A stretch of 64,000 nt of DNA from UBA4644 sp034933145 (GTDB lineage Bacteria > Bacillota > Clostridia > Oscillospirales > Butyricicoccaceae). The notes beneath the pieces were generated by a model. That model was not told the DNA's origin and searched no databases. It saw only the letters and a list, made by a program, of their open reading frames with translations. The position numbers and the translations under genes were made by a program. Location: assembly GCA_034933145.1 (NCBI GenBank), contig JAYFOA010000036.1, positions 23,468 through 87,467 of the forward strand, in the 5' to 3' direction. Positions 23,689-32,299 of the stretch are shown one piece after another. Each line of letters begins with the position of its first letter. The stretch's first letter is position 1.

Positions 23689-25785
23689 ATGGACCATAAG
23701 AGCAGAGAGTATGAGGAACAGCGTCTTTCAAGGACGGTCGGTTTTGCGGCTGACCGGGCGGAGACAACGGCCGGAGAGCTATCCTCTCTGGAGGCGCGGA
23801 TCGGGGATATGCTCGTCCGCTATGACCCGGACAACTTTGAGCTTTACTCTGAAATGATCGTGGCGGAAGACCGGCGAGACGGACTGCGCGAGTTGCTCGG
23901 CCGCTGCCGCCGTGCCGTCTCCAGCCCCTATTTCGGCCGGATCGACTTTACGGAATCAGGTAAGGAAAAGCAGGAATATTACATCGGCCGCGGCGGACTC
24001 TATGACGATAAGGCGCTGGCCCCTGTCGTCGTTGACTGGCGGACGCCGGTGGCCAACCTCTATTACGACGCAGAGCTCGGGCCCGCGGCCTATATCAGTC
24101 AGGAGCAGACCTATCCCGGCGAAATGAGCCTGAAGCGCACCTACAACATTGCCGGCGGAAAGCTAAACGAGTTCTATGATTCCGACCTCATCACCAACGA
24201 CGAGCTGCTGCAGGCCTATCTGGCAAAAAACGCCGACGCGGTCCTCAAGGACATCGTCGCCACGATCCAGAAGGATCAGAACGACATCATCCGTATCGAG
24301 CCGTACTACGACGTCATTGTACAGGGCGTTGCGGGCAGCGGAAAGACCACCGTCGCCATGCACCGGCTGGCCTTTCTGATTTTTAACTACGCCAAGAAGA
24401 TGAAACCTGACCAGTACGCCGTCATCGGTACCAACCGGATGTTTTTAAACTATGTAGCCGGCATGCTGCCCGATCTGGGCGTGGAGTCGGTTACGCAGAT
24501 GGTGATGCCGGAGCTGCTGCTGAGCTTTCTGGGGTGGGACGAATCCGCCGCTCCGCTCTGCAGAGAGACGGCGCCGGCGCGGTCCTCCCTCTCCTTTTTC
24601 CGCGCGCTGCAGGCGTATATGGATGCGCTGGAACAGAATCTGCTGCTACACCCGCTGACACTGAGCGGCGGCATGCTGATGGATGAAGCCGAGATCAAAG
24701 AACGGATTCTCGGCGGCATGAAAAAGCCCCTGCTCACCCGGGCAGAGCTGCTCAACAGCTATCTGGCCGAGCGGATCGGCCGTGCGCGGCCCATCCGGGA
24801 GCTGGCGCTGGAACAGCAATGCGACCGGGATCTGGCCCGCTTCAAAGCGGGTAATCGGGATGGGCACGAAAGCGTGGCAGAAATCATCGATGCAAAGTAT
24901 GCGGCACTCGATACCCTTGCCGCCGAGGCCAAGGCGCTGAAAAACATCTACCTGCGGCAGATCAAAACGCTGAAGGAAAAACGGGTCTACGCGGACTTTC
25001 TCCGGGCGCAGGGGCTGCACCCCTCCAAAAAACACGACGTCTACGATCTGTCGGCGCTGGCCTACATCGCGATGCGCCTGCGGCCGATACACAGCCCGCT
25101 GCGGCATATCATCGTAGACGAGGCGCAGGACTTTGGCCCGGCACTCTATCTGTGCCTGACCGAGATCTTTCCCGAGGCCACTTTCACCATCCTCGGCGAC
25201 GTACTGCAGAACATCGGCGACGGGGTCGGCATAACCGACTGGGACGAGGTGCTGGAAAGCGCCTTTGCCGGACGAAAAAATCAATTCTGCGTACTTACCA
25301 AAAGCTACCGCAATACGGTGGAAATTGCACAGACGGCCAATCGGGTTGCCGCCCGCGCCGGCGTGAAAAAATACGAGGCGGTGCCCGTGGTACGGCATGG
25401 CAGCCCGGTTGAGTTTTCCTCTTTCGTAAGCACAGCGGAGCTGGAGGCGGCCGCCGTGGCCGAGGCAAAAGCATGGCGCGGCGACTCTCTGGCCTTTATC
25501 TGCCCGGACGCAGCGGCAGCCAAACGCCTTGCTGCACGCATTCCCTCCGCCGCACTGATCCTCTCCGGTGAGGAAGACGTTCGGTATGAAGGTGGCATGA
25601 CTATCTTTGACGCCGACAGCGTCAAGGGGCTTGAGTTCGACCGTGTCGTCGTCTGCGGCACAGGTGCAAAGGAATATCCCGCGACGCCGCGGGGCATTCG
25701 TCTGCTGTATGTCGTTTTGACCCGTGCGCTGCACGAGCTGCGCATCCTGACCGTCCGCGACGCCGGCGGCCTGCTGGAACCATAA
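23689..25785 (+). CDS. helD: HelD-like UvrD-family ATPase
   Basis: A 698-residue superfamily 1 ATPase of the HelD group, which frees stalled RNA polymerase from nucleic acid. The N-terminus is a Glu/Arg-rich coiled coil (about 1-70) that in HelD reaches into the polymerase secondary channel. Walker A is GVAGSGKTTVAMHRLA near residue 217, motif II is HIIVDEAQDFGP near 475, motif III/IV is LGDVLQNIGDG, motif V is SVKGLEFDRVVVCG near 645 and motif VI is LYVVLTRALHEL near residue 677. The ATG was chosen by its AGGAGG site; a longer frame to 23590 covers the promoter. It is somewhat shorter than B. subtilis HelD (774 residues). Confidence 0.88.
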   Translation: MDHKSREYEEQRLSRTVGFAADRAETTAGELSSLEARIGDMLVRYDPDNFELYSEMIVAEDRRDGLRELLGRCRRAVSSPYFGRIDFTESGKEKQEYYIGRGGLYDDKALAPVVVDWRTPVANLYYDAELGPAAYISQEQTYPGEMSLKRTYNIAGGKLNEFYDSDLITNDELLQAYLAKNADAVLKDIVATIQKDQNDIIRIEPYYDVIVQGVAGSGKTTVAMHRLAFLIFNYAKKMKPDQYAVIGTNRMFLNYVAGMLPDLGVESVTQMVMPELLLSFLGWDESAAPLCRETAPARSSLSFFRALQAYMDALEQNLLLHPLTLSGGMLMDEAEIKERILGGMKKPLLTRAELLNSYLAERIGRARPIRELALEQQCDRDLARFKAGNRDGHESVAEIIDAKYAALDTLAAEAKALKNIYLRQIKTLKEKRVYADFLRAQGLHPSKKHDVYDLSALAYIAMRLRPIHSPLRHIIVDEAQDFGPALYLCLTEIFPEATFTILGDVLQNIGDGVGITDWDEVLESAFAGRKNQFCVLTKSYRNTVEIAQTANRVAARAGVKKYEAVPVVRHGSPVEFSSFVSTAELEAAAVAEAKAWRGDSLAFICPDAAAAKRLAARIPSAALILSGEEDVRYEGGMTIFDADSVKGLEFDRVVVCGTGAKEYPATPRGIRLLYVVLTRALHELRILTVRDAGGLLEP

Positions 25786-25845
25786 GCTGCGGCCAAAAAA
25801 GTGGCCGCCCTTGCGATTAAAATATAAGCTGCGGAGGTTATAACG

Positions 25846-26817
25846 GTGAGCAGCGACGAACGGTTATTTGACTTTCAGACCGTCGGCAGAGAGACCGTAC
25901 AGCTCCTTTTCTCTGCTTTTTCGCCAAAAGCGGCGGTTACCGGATTTACGCCCATACACGGCGGGATGAGCACCAGCAATTACGCTGTGAAAACCGCCGG
26001 AACCGAAAAACGCTATGTACTGAGAATATATCCGGCCAATAATGATCATAGCCTGCTGGAAGCCGCTGCATATGCTTACGCGGAAAAAGCAATATGCGTC
26101 CCCGAAATCTGTTTTTTTGACGGCAGCAAACGGCTCCTTCCGAATTCCTATCTCATTATGGAGTTGATTGAGGGACTGCCTCTGGGGGATTTTATCGCTG
26201 CAAAGGAGCAGCTTCCGGACGATCTTGTCCGCGGGATCGGCGCCTCGTTGGCCCTGCTGCACTGCACACAATATCCGTATATGGCGCTGCTGGATGATGC
26301 ACTGTATCCTGTCAAAAGGCTTGAGTCGCTTGAAGCGCAGTGTCTTTCGCTGCTGAATGGCATTGCCGGCGCCCATCTCCGCCCGCCGACCAAAGAGAAA
26401 GCGCTTGCTTTTCTGCAATGCAATCCCGGCTTTTTCAGGGAAATTGACTGCGAATATGTTTTTTCCCATGGTGATTTCAATTTTTCAAATATTCTGATTA
26501 CTCCCGCCATGCAAACATATTTTATTGATTTTGAATACTGTTTCTCAGCGCCTCGGTTCTATGACGCGGGAAAATTTTTCAGAACAAAGTCTCCTGATAT
26601 TCAACGGTACATCACCCCATCTGCCGCCGCCGCCTTTTGTGAGGGCTATAACCTGAACGCAGCAAAGCCGCTGCCCAGGGAATGGTATGCTCTTTCCAAG
26701 CTTGCCGATCTGCCGGCCATGCTGTATCTGATCAATAAGCCGGATATTCCCGAAGGCTGGGGAGATGATATTGACAATGAAATCGTCAGAACGCTTGCAC
26801 TGTTTGATCTGCTTTAA
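25846..26817 (+). CDS. Aminoglycoside phosphotransferase/choline kinase-fold protein
   Basis: A 323-residue kinase-fold protein. The Brenner-type catalytic motif is FSHGDFNFSNIL near residues 206-217 (His-Gly-Asp then Asn), and the metal-binding DFG equivalent is YFIDFEY near 226. The N-lobe begins with the glycine-rich GGMSTSNYAV segment near residue 40 and the YVLRIYP strand carrying the expected ATP-contact basic residue. Substrates in this family range from choline and thiamine to antibiotics, so no drug-resistance claim is justified. It starts with GTG, preceded by GGAGG, 60 bases after helD, and is probably in the same transcript. Confidence 0.84.
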   Translation: MSSDERLFDFQTVGRETVQLLFSAFSPKAAVTGFTPIHGGMSTSNYAVKTAGTEKRYVLRIYPANNDHSLLEAAAYAYAEKAICVPEICFFDGSKRLLPNSYLIMELIEGLPLGDFIAAKEQLPDDLVRGIGASLALLHCTQYPYMALLDDALYPVKRLESLEAQCLSLLNGIAGAHLRPPTKEKALAFLQCNPGFFREIDCEYVFSHGDFNFSNILITPAMQTYFIDFEYCFSAPRFYDAGKFFRTKSPDIQRYITPSAAAAFCEGYNLNAAKPLPREWYALSKLADLPAMLYLINKPDIPEGWGDDIDNEIVRTLALFDLL

Positions 26818-26860
26818 TCCTTTCTGTTTACCGTTCTTTTTACGTCTGTTTTCCAAGCCT

Positions 26861-26888
26861 TTGCTTTCCCGCGGTTTTCGGCTATAAT
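26861..26888 (+). promoter_or_regulatory. Promoter of the DUF2087 gene
   Basis: TTGCTT (26861-26866), 16 bases and TATAAT (26883-26888), 22 bases before the ATG. Confidence 0.65.
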
Positions 26889-26909
26889 GGACGCGGGAGG
26901 CGAAAAAGA

Positions 26910-27191
26910 ATGGAACAAGAATATACCGCCGAAGAAAAGCAGCATATCATCGACAGCTTTTTTCAAAACGGCGTGCTGAAGCGGATGCCGGCACAGCGGA
27001 AAAAGCAGCTGGTAATTCTGCCGGAAATTGCAAAAATTTTTGAACCCGGCCGCAAATATACGGAAAAAGAAGTCAACGCCCTTCTTTCACCGGTCTATGA
27101 AGACTTCGTCACGCTTCGCCGTGACCTAATTGACGCACGATGCCTTCTGCGGGATCATGGGATCTATTGGAAGGTTGACACGGAGGCATAA
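26910..27191 (+). CDS. DUF2087 domain protein
   Basis: A 93-residue protein matching the DUF2087 pattern: an N-terminal helix ending in a phenylalanine, a KRMPAQRKKQLVIL segment near residue 23, the FEPGRKYTEKEVN helix near 45, and a C-terminal RRDLIDARCLLRDHG stretch near 70. The fold is winged-helix-like and in other bacteria can be fused to regulator domains, so nucleic-acid binding is inferred. Its 3' end carries the -35 box of the rnpB promoter. Confidence 0.88.
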   Translation: MEQEYTAEEKQHIIDSFFQNGVLKRMPAQRKKQLVILPEIAKIFEPGRKYTEKEVNALLSPVYEDFVTLRRDLIDARCLLRDHGIYWKVDTEA

Positions 27192-27204
27192 ATCGGGCTA
27201 TAAT
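27175..27204 (+). promoter_or_regulatory. Promoter of rnpB inside the end of the DUF2087 gene
   Basis: Consensus TTGACA (27175-27180), 18 bases and consensus TATAAT (27199-27204). The -35 box overlaps the last codons of the upstream gene. Transcription should begin at the RNase P P1 helix near 27211. Confidence 0.85.
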
Positions 27205-27210
27205 GTACTG

Positions 27211-27544
27211 TCAGCGGATCGGGCAGCCGCGTGCGGGCGACCGCATGAGGAAAGTCCGGGCTTCACAGAGCAGGATAACTGATAACATCAGCCGCGGGTA
27301 ACCGCCGGACAAGTGCAACAGAGATATACCGCCCCGGCGACGGGGTAAGGGTGGAAAGGCGAGGTAAGAGCTCACCGGTCGCGCAGGTAACTGCGTGTCC
27401 CTGTAAACTCTATCCGAAGCAACACCGAATTGGAGGCTACGGTCTGCTCGGCCAATCTCCAGACAGGTGGCTTGAGGCGTGCGGCAACGCGCGTCCCAGA
27501 TAGATGGCTGCACCATGACAGAACCCGGCTTACAGATCCACTGA
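27211..27544 (+). ncRNA. rnpB: RNase P RNA, bacterial class A
   Basis: The 334-nt RNA has the universal core: GAGGAAAGTCCGGGC near 27246 (P4 5' strand and CR-I) and ACAGAACCCGGCTTAC near 27518 (CR-V and P4 3' strand). The 5' end TCAGCGGATC pairs with the 3' end GATCCACTGA to form P1, which fixes the boundaries. The internal CCCTGTAAACTC and AGATAGATGG segments are also conserved. RNase P removes 5' leaders from tRNA precursors, and the RNA is catalytic. Consensus promoter boxes precede it. Confidence 0.97.
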
Positions 27545-27551
27545 CATTTTC

Positions 27552-27575
27552 GGTAACTGCCTTTCGGCGGTTACC
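27552..27575 (+). terminator. Hairpin after rnpB, possible terminator
   Basis: A 10-bp stem with one G-U (27552-27561 with 27566-27575) and a 4-base loop lies 7 bases after the mature rnpB end. The downstream sequence is A-rich rather than T-rich, with a T6 run only 18 bases later, so its terminator role is uncertain. It may instead be a trailer processed during maturation. Confidence 0.5.
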
Positions 27576-27611
27576 AACAAAAATACTTGCATTTTTTGTG
27601 CAGTTATGATA

Positions 27612-27880
27612 ATCTTTGACCATCATATCGATGCAATGACGAAGAGAGTAACCCCTGCCGAACGCAGAAGAGAAGGGCGGCCGCCGGCTGAAAGCCGTCC
27701 GCGCGGGGCAGGTGTGTGAAGTTCACTTCCGAGCACCGGCGCTCAAGGTGCCTTTGCACTGCGTAGGCGTCGGCGGACAGCCCCGTTACAGGCGTCGAGT
27801 GCCCGCGTCTACGCGGGAACACGGGTGGTACCGCGGAAGTATGGCTTCCGTCCCGGTTTTCCGGGGCGGGGGCTTTCTTT
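27612..27880 (+). promoter_or_regulatory. T-box riboswitch, phenylalanine-specific, for pheST
   Basis: The canonical T-box GGGTGGTACCGCG is at 27823-27835. Stem I begins with GAAGAGAGTAA near 27651 (the AGAGA side of the specifier loop). The opposite side holds TTC at 27722-27724, a phenylalanine codon followed by a purine and the closing stem, matching the downstream synthetase genes. An 8-bp terminator stem (27849-27856 with 27861-27868) followed by TTTCTTTATTTTT competes with the antiterminator. Uncharged tRNA-Phe should pair with TTC and stabilise the antiterminator, raising pheST expression. Confidence 0.95.
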
Positions 27881-27924
27881 ATTTTTGATTTGATTTTAAT
27901 AAACATAAAGGAGTGATCCATAAG

Positions 27925-28944
27925 ATGAAAGAACGGCTGGAAGAGATCCTAAAGCTGGCCCTTTCGGAGATCGGTGTGGCCGGGGATGAAGCCACACTCG
28001 AATCCCTTCGGGTCAAATATCTTGGCAAAAAAGGCGAGCTGACCGCGATTCTGCGCGGCATGGGTGCCCTGAGCGCCGAAGAGCGGCCTGCCGCCGGCGC
28101 GCTGGCCAATCAGGTGCGCGCGCAGATCGAGGCGGCCCTTGAACAGGCGGGAAACGCCGCGGCTGCCCATGCGCTGACACAAAGGCTCCAGAAGGAGACG
28201 CTGGACGTCACCCTGCCCGGGCGAAGCGCCGAATACGGTAAAAAGCATCCCTTGAGCGCCGTGCTGGACGAGGTGACCGACATCTTCATCGGCATGGGCT
28301 TTTCCGTCGCGGAAGGGCCGGAGGTCGAGCTGGTCCGCTATAACTTCGACCTGCTCAACGCACCCAAGACCCACCCCAGCCGGGAGATGCAGGATACCTT
28401 TTATATTGACAAAAGCGTGGTACTGCGCACCCAGACTTCGCCCATGCAGGCGCGGACGATGGAACGTCAGAAGCCGCCCATCCGCATCATTGCGCCGGGA
28501 CGCGTCTTCCGCAACGATGAGGTGGATGCCACCCACTCCCCCGTGTTCCATCAGATCGAGGGCCTGGTGGTGGATAAGGGCGTTACCATGGGCGATCTGA
28601 AAGGTTCGCTGGAAGTGTTCGCAAAGGCGCTCTGCGGCGAGGACACCGCCGTCCGCTTCCGCCCCAGCTACTTCCCGTTCACCGAACCGTCCGCCGAAAT
28701 GGATATCACCTGCTTCCGCTGTCACGGCAAGGGCTGTTCGCTCTGTAAGGGAGAAGGTTATATCGAAATTCTGGGCTGCGGCATGGTGCATCCCAACGTG
28801 CTGCGCGGCTGCGGCATCGACCCGGAGGTTTACACCGGCTTTGCCTTCGGCGCCGGGCTGGAGCGCATCGCCCTGGCCCGTTACAAGATCGAGGATATGC
28901 GCCTGCTCTATGAGAATGACCTGCGCTTCCTCGGCCAATTCTGA
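27925..28944 (+). CDS. pheS: Phenylalanyl-tRNA synthetase alpha subunit
   Basis: A 339-residue class II synthetase catalytic subunit. The N-terminal coiled coil (about 1-80) grips tRNA. Motif 1 lies in the HPLSAVLDEVTDIF segment near 108, motif 2 is in the RTQTSPMQARTM to PGRVFRNDEVDATH region (170-205), and motif 3 is GFAFGAGLERIALARY near residue 306. The CFRCHGKGCSLCKGEGYIE insertion near residue 265 is a Cys-rich hairpin seen in many bacterial PheS. The ATG was preferred to a GTG four codons upstream because of AAGGAG spacing. Confidence 0.97.
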   Translation: MKERLEEILKLALSEIGVAGDEATLESLRVKYLGKKGELTAILRGMGALSAEERPAAGALANQVRAQIEAALEQAGNAAAAHALTQRLQKETLDVTLPGRSAEYGKKHPLSAVLDEVTDIFIGMGFSVAEGPEVELVRYNFDLLNAPKTHPSREMQDTFYIDKSVVLRTQTSPMQARTMERQKPPIRIIAPGRVFRNDEVDATHSPVFHQIEGLVVDKGVTMGDLKGSLEVFAKALCGEDTAVRFRPSYFPFTEPSAEMDITCFRCHGKGCSLCKGEGYIEILGCGMVHPNVLRGCGIDPEVYTGFAFGAGLERIALARYKIEDMRLLYENDLRFLGQF

Positions 28945-28962
28945 GAAGGAGGGACGACAAAT

Positions 28963-31371
28963 ATGAAATTGCCCTATAAATGGCTGAAAGACTTTGTAGA
29001 CATCGGGGCTGAGACAGTCTCCCCCAAGGAATACGCACAAAAAATGACCATGTCCGGCTCGATGATCGGAAGCTGGGAGCATCCGGCCGATGAGATCGAA
29101 AACGTAGTCTGCGGTAAAATTCTCTCGCTGGAAAAGCATCCCGACTCCGACCACCTCTGGGTCTGCCAGGTAGACGTGGGCACGCCTGCGCCCATCCAGA
29201 TCGTCACCGGCGCACAGAACCTGAAAACGGGCGATCTGACGCCGGCCGCCCTGGACAACAGCCGGCTGCCCGGCGGCACCGTCATCCGCAGCGGCAAGCT
29301 GCGCGGTGTGGAATCCAACGGGATGCTCTGCTCCATGGGCGAGCTGGGCCTGACCAAGCACGACTGTCCCTATGGCATCGAGGATGGGATTCTCGTCCTT
29401 GAACCCGACACGGGAAAGCCCGGCGACGATATCCGGCAGGTACTGGATTTTGACGAATATATCTTCGATTTCGATATTCTCCACAACCGGCCCGACTGTC
29501 TGAGCGTCATCGGACTGGCACGGGAAACCGCGGCCACCTTTGATAAGCCGCTGACCCTATCCGCCCCCAACGTCGGACATACGGAGGATGACATCGGCAA
29601 CTGGCTCAGCGTGAGGATCGAAGCGCCCGACCTGTGCCCCCGCTACACCGCTGCGATGGTAAAGGATATCCGCATCGCGCCCTCGCCCAAATGGATGCGC
29701 GATCGGCTGCGCCACGCCGGCGTCCGCCCGATCAACAACATCGTCGATATCACCAACTATGTCATGCTGGAATACGGCCAGCCGATGCACGCCTTTGACT
29801 ATACCTGTATTGATGATAAAACGATTATCGTCCGCCGTGGCCGTGAAAACGAGACAACCGTCACGCTGGACGGCCAGACCCGCACGCTCGACTCTGACAC
29901 GCTGGTCATCGCCGACCCCGAAAAATGCGTCGGCATCGCCGGCGTGATGGGCGGCGAAAACAGTGAGATCACAGACGACACCCGCCGAATTGTATTTGAA
30001 AGCGCCACCTTTGATCCGGTATCGGTCCGAACGTCTTCCCGCCGCATGGGCATGCGCACCGAAGCCAGCGGCCGGTTTGAAAAGGGCCTGGATCCCGAAA
30101 ATACGCTGCCCGCCCTCCTGCGTGCCTGCCAGCTGGTCGAACAGCTGGATGCCGGCACGGTGATGGGTGGAATCGTGGACGTCTATCCCGAAAAGAAAGC
30201 CCCCCGCGTTCTCTCCCTGTGGCCCGAGCGCATACGTGCCCTGCTAGGCGCCGACGTACCGGCGGAATTCATGACGGACGCGCTGCGCCGGCTGGAATTT
30301 CACGTGGCGGGCGAAGCCGTCACTGTTCCTTCCTGGCGCGGCGATGTGGAAGGCATCGCCGACCTGGCGGAAGAGGTCGGGCGTCTCTGGGGGTATGACC
30401 GCATCCCGACAACCCTGTTCGCCGGCCGTGCCACCCGCGGCGGCCTGACCCCTCTGCAGCAGTTCCGGCGTCGGCTGGCCAGCGCCTGCTTCGCAGCGGG
30501 ATATACAGAGGCTAAAACCCTGAGCTTTATGTCCCCCAAAACGCCTGACCGGCTGTGCATGGCGCAGGACGATCCCCGGCGCCATGCAGTCCGGATCCTC
30601 AACCCGCTGGGCGAGGATCAGAGTTTGCTGCGCACCTCTCCCCTGCCCGCACTGCTGGACGCGGCGGCCCGCAACCGGAACTACCGTGCATCCGCACTGC
30701 GCCTGTTCGAGTCCTGTACGGTTTATTACCCGAAATGCGGTGCGGACGGGAATGTTCTTCCGTCCGAACTGCCGGAAGAGCGGCACTTTCTTACCCTGAT
30801 GATGTACGGCGGCGACTTCTATGATCTGAAGGGCGCGGTGGAGACTATCCTTGCGGCCTGCTATGTGCCGGAGCCCCGCTTTACGCCCTGCACCGATAAT
30901 CCGACCTATCATCCGGGCCGCTGTGCGGCAGTCGCCGCCGGCGGACGCGACGTTGGCGTGCTGGGCCAGCTTCACCCGCAGGTGACGGAGAATTGGGGCA
31001 TCGATACCGAAGTCTATGCCGCAGAACTGTGCATCGAGGATCTGTTCCCGCTGGTACTCAGCTGCCGGCAGTACAGCCCGCTGCCGAAATACCCCGCCGT
31101 TTCCAGAGACCTAGCGGTCACCTGCGCCGCGGATACCTATGTCCTCCGGTTGGAGGATGCGATCCGTGCGGCGGCCGGCGAAGCGCTTGAGAGCCTCCGT
31201 CTGTTCGACGTCTACAGCGGCGCGCAGGTGGGAGAGGGTAAAAAGAGCGTCGCTTTCTCCCTGACGCTGCGGCACCCGGACCGGACGCTGACCGATGCGG
31301 AAGCCGACGAGACCGTCGCCCGCATTCTGGAACAGCTGAAAAGCTCCTGCTGCGCAACGCTCAGGGCTTGA
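28963..31371 (+). CDS. pheT: Phenylalanyl-tRNA synthetase beta subunit
   Basis: An 802-residue subunit that pairs with PheS as an (alpha-beta)2 enzyme. It carries a tRNA-binding OB domain (about 40-150, with HPDSDHLWVCQVDVG), the B3/B4 editing module that hydrolyses Tyr-tRNA-Phe (about 210-390), a B5 domain near 400-475, the catalytic-like core near 480-680 and a C-terminal anticodon-binding FDX-ACB domain (from about 705, beginning PKYPAVSRDLAV). The length is standard. It starts 18 bases after pheS with a GGAGGG site. Confidence 0.97.
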   Translation: MKLPYKWLKDFVDIGAETVSPKEYAQKMTMSGSMIGSWEHPADEIENVVCGKILSLEKHPDSDHLWVCQVDVGTPAPIQIVTGAQNLKTGDLTPAALDNSRLPGGTVIRSGKLRGVESNGMLCSMGELGLTKHDCPYGIEDGILVLEPDTGKPGDDIRQVLDFDEYIFDFDILHNRPDCLSVIGLARETAATFDKPLTLSAPNVGHTEDDIGNWLSVRIEAPDLCPRYTAAMVKDIRIAPSPKWMRDRLRHAGVRPINNIVDITNYVMLEYGQPMHAFDYTCIDDKTIIVRRGRENETTVTLDGQTRTLDSDTLVIADPEKCVGIAGVMGGENSEITDDTRRIVFESATFDPVSVRTSSRRMGMRTEASGRFEKGLDPENTLPALLRACQLVEQLDAGTVMGGIVDVYPEKKAPRVLSLWPERIRALLGADVPAEFMTDALRRLEFHVAGEAVTVPSWRGDVEGIADLAEEVGRLWGYDRIPTTLFAGRATRGGLTPLQQFRRRLASACFAAGYTEAKTLSFMSPKTPDRLCMAQDDPRRHAVRILNPLGEDQSLLRTSPLPALLDAAARNRNYRASALRLFESCTVYYPKCGADGNVLPSELPEERHFLTLMMYGGDFYDLKGAVETILAACYVPEPRFTPCTDNPTYHPGRCAAVAAGGRDVGVLGQLHPQVTENWGIDTEVYAAELCIEDLFPLVLSCRQYSPLPKYPAVSRDLAVTCAADTYVLRLEDAIRAAAGEALESLRLFDVYSGAQVGEGKKSVAFSLTLRHPDRTLTDAEADETVARILEQLKSSCCATLRA

Positions 31372-31399
31372 AAATTCATTAAAATCGACGGATTTGCGC

Positions 31400-31428
31400 T
31401 TTACTTTGGCAACAGATTGTAATATAAT
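31400..31428 (+). promoter_or_regulatory. Promoter of the IreB gene
   Basis: TTTACT (31400-31405), 17 bases and TATAAT (31423-31428), 33 bases before the start codon. Confidence 0.65.
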
Positions 31429-31460
31429 AATTACATTCCGGTAACGAAGGAGGGCACCCC

Positions 31461-31706
31461 ATGCTGGACGGCACCCGCCGGTTCGATATGAACGAGGACG
31501 CAGATCAGGAGATGAAACGAATCCTGACCACGGTCTATGACGCGCTTCGTGAGAAGGGGTACAATCCCATTAACCAGATCGTGGGCTACCTGCTCTCCGA
31601 AGATCCGACCTATATAACCAATCACAACAATGCCCGCAGCCTGATCCGAAAGATCGACCGGGACGAACTGCTGCAGGAATTGGTGCGGCGGTATCTGGCA
31701 GATTAA
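31461..31706 (+). CDS. ireB: IreB family regulatory phosphoprotein (UPF0297)
   Basis: An 81-residue protein of the UPF0297 family. In Enterococcus, IreB is a substrate of the Ser/Thr kinase IreK, phosphorylated on N-terminal threonines, and modulates cephalosporin tolerance. Here the N-terminus keeps a threonine in DGTRRFDM. The core QIVGYLLSEDPTYITNHNNARSLIRK (about 35-60) is highly conserved. It commonly sits between alaS and ruvX, but here it is a single gene with its own promoter and terminator about 9 kb from alaS. Confidence 0.93.
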   Translation: MLDGTRRFDMNEDADQEMKRILTTVYDALREKGYNPINQIVGYLLSEDPTYITNHNNARSLIRKIDRDELLQELVRRYLAD

Positions 31707-31718
31707 GTGCGGCATAAG

Positions 31719-31749
31719 CGAGGGGCTGTCGTGGCAGCCCCTCGTTTTT
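31719..31749 (+). terminator. Terminator of the IreB gene
   Basis: A perfect 10-bp stem (31719-31728 with 31735-31744) and a 6-base loop are followed by TTTTT, 12 bases after the stop codon. Confidence 0.9.
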
Positions 31750-31891
31750 AAAATCTTCTTTTGACACCGCTTTTCCCGGCTGAGCATGAACGGCGGAAAA
31801 ACCGCCATGCTATTGCTGCAAGCCTTTCCCAGTTGGCCCCTCTGACCAAATTTTGCATTCCATTTTTGTCTGTTTTTTGTAACCGTTTTGT

Positions 31892-31919
31892 TTGACTTTT
31901 GTTACTTTTATGATATACT
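31892..31919 (+). promoter_or_regulatory. Promoter of the unknown 100-residue gene
   Basis: TTGACT (31892-31897), 16 bases and TATACT (31914-31919), 20 bases before the ATG. The 140 bases between this promoter and the previous terminator hold only a short bulged hairpin near 31787. Confidence 0.72.
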
Positions 31920-31939
31920 AAGATCAATCGGAGGTTTCT

Positions 31940-32242
31940 ATGAACGCAACCGAGAAAAAGAGCAGTATGCCGCTGAGCTACAAGGGCCATCCGCTGATGC
32001 GGAAAGACACGATGATCTATTATGGCAGTATGGCGGACAAGTATGTTGTTTTGCTGCAGGTCCTGTCTTCCGAGCCGAAGGGTGACATTCAGCTTTCCAA
32101 AAAGGTCAAGGTAGAGCTTCAGTACACGGACCCCGAGATCAGCTCCAAAGACCGCGTAATCAAAACTGCGGAGCGCGCCGGACTCTATAACGCCATGGAT
32201 CTGGCATCCATCTGGCTGGAAAGAGCGCTGAGCGGGAAGTAG
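31940..32242 (+). CDS. Unrecognised small conserved-looking protein
   Basis: A 100-residue soluble protein with no recognised domain. It has an N-terminal Lys/Ser-rich stretch, a SYKGHPLMRKDTMIYYG segment, a hydrophobic strand KYVVLLQVL near residue 35, a Lys-rich amphipathic strand pair (QLSKKVKVELQYTD) and a C-terminal helix ending IWLERAL. The composition and strand-rich pattern suggest a folded cytoplasmic protein. It has a good promoter and a GGAGG site, so it is probably real. It precedes a secreted NlpC/P60 hydrolase by 57 bases in the same direction, but a functional link is not shown. Confidence 0.7.
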   Translation: MNATEKKSSMPLSYKGHPLMRKDTMIYYGSMADKYVVLLQVLSSEPKGDIQLSKKVKVELQYTDPEISSKDRVIKTAERAGLYNAMDLASIWLERALSGK

Positions 32243-32299
32243 ACAGACACAGCGTTTCCCGTTCTCCCGGGAAACGCGCCGGACAACAGGGAGGATTTT

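Noticed and set aside
25782..25808. GCGGCCA/TGGCCGC hairpin after the HelD-like gene as a terminator
   Set aside because: A 7-bp stem with no T-run and only 40 bases before the next ribosome binding site; the genes are more likely cotranscribed.
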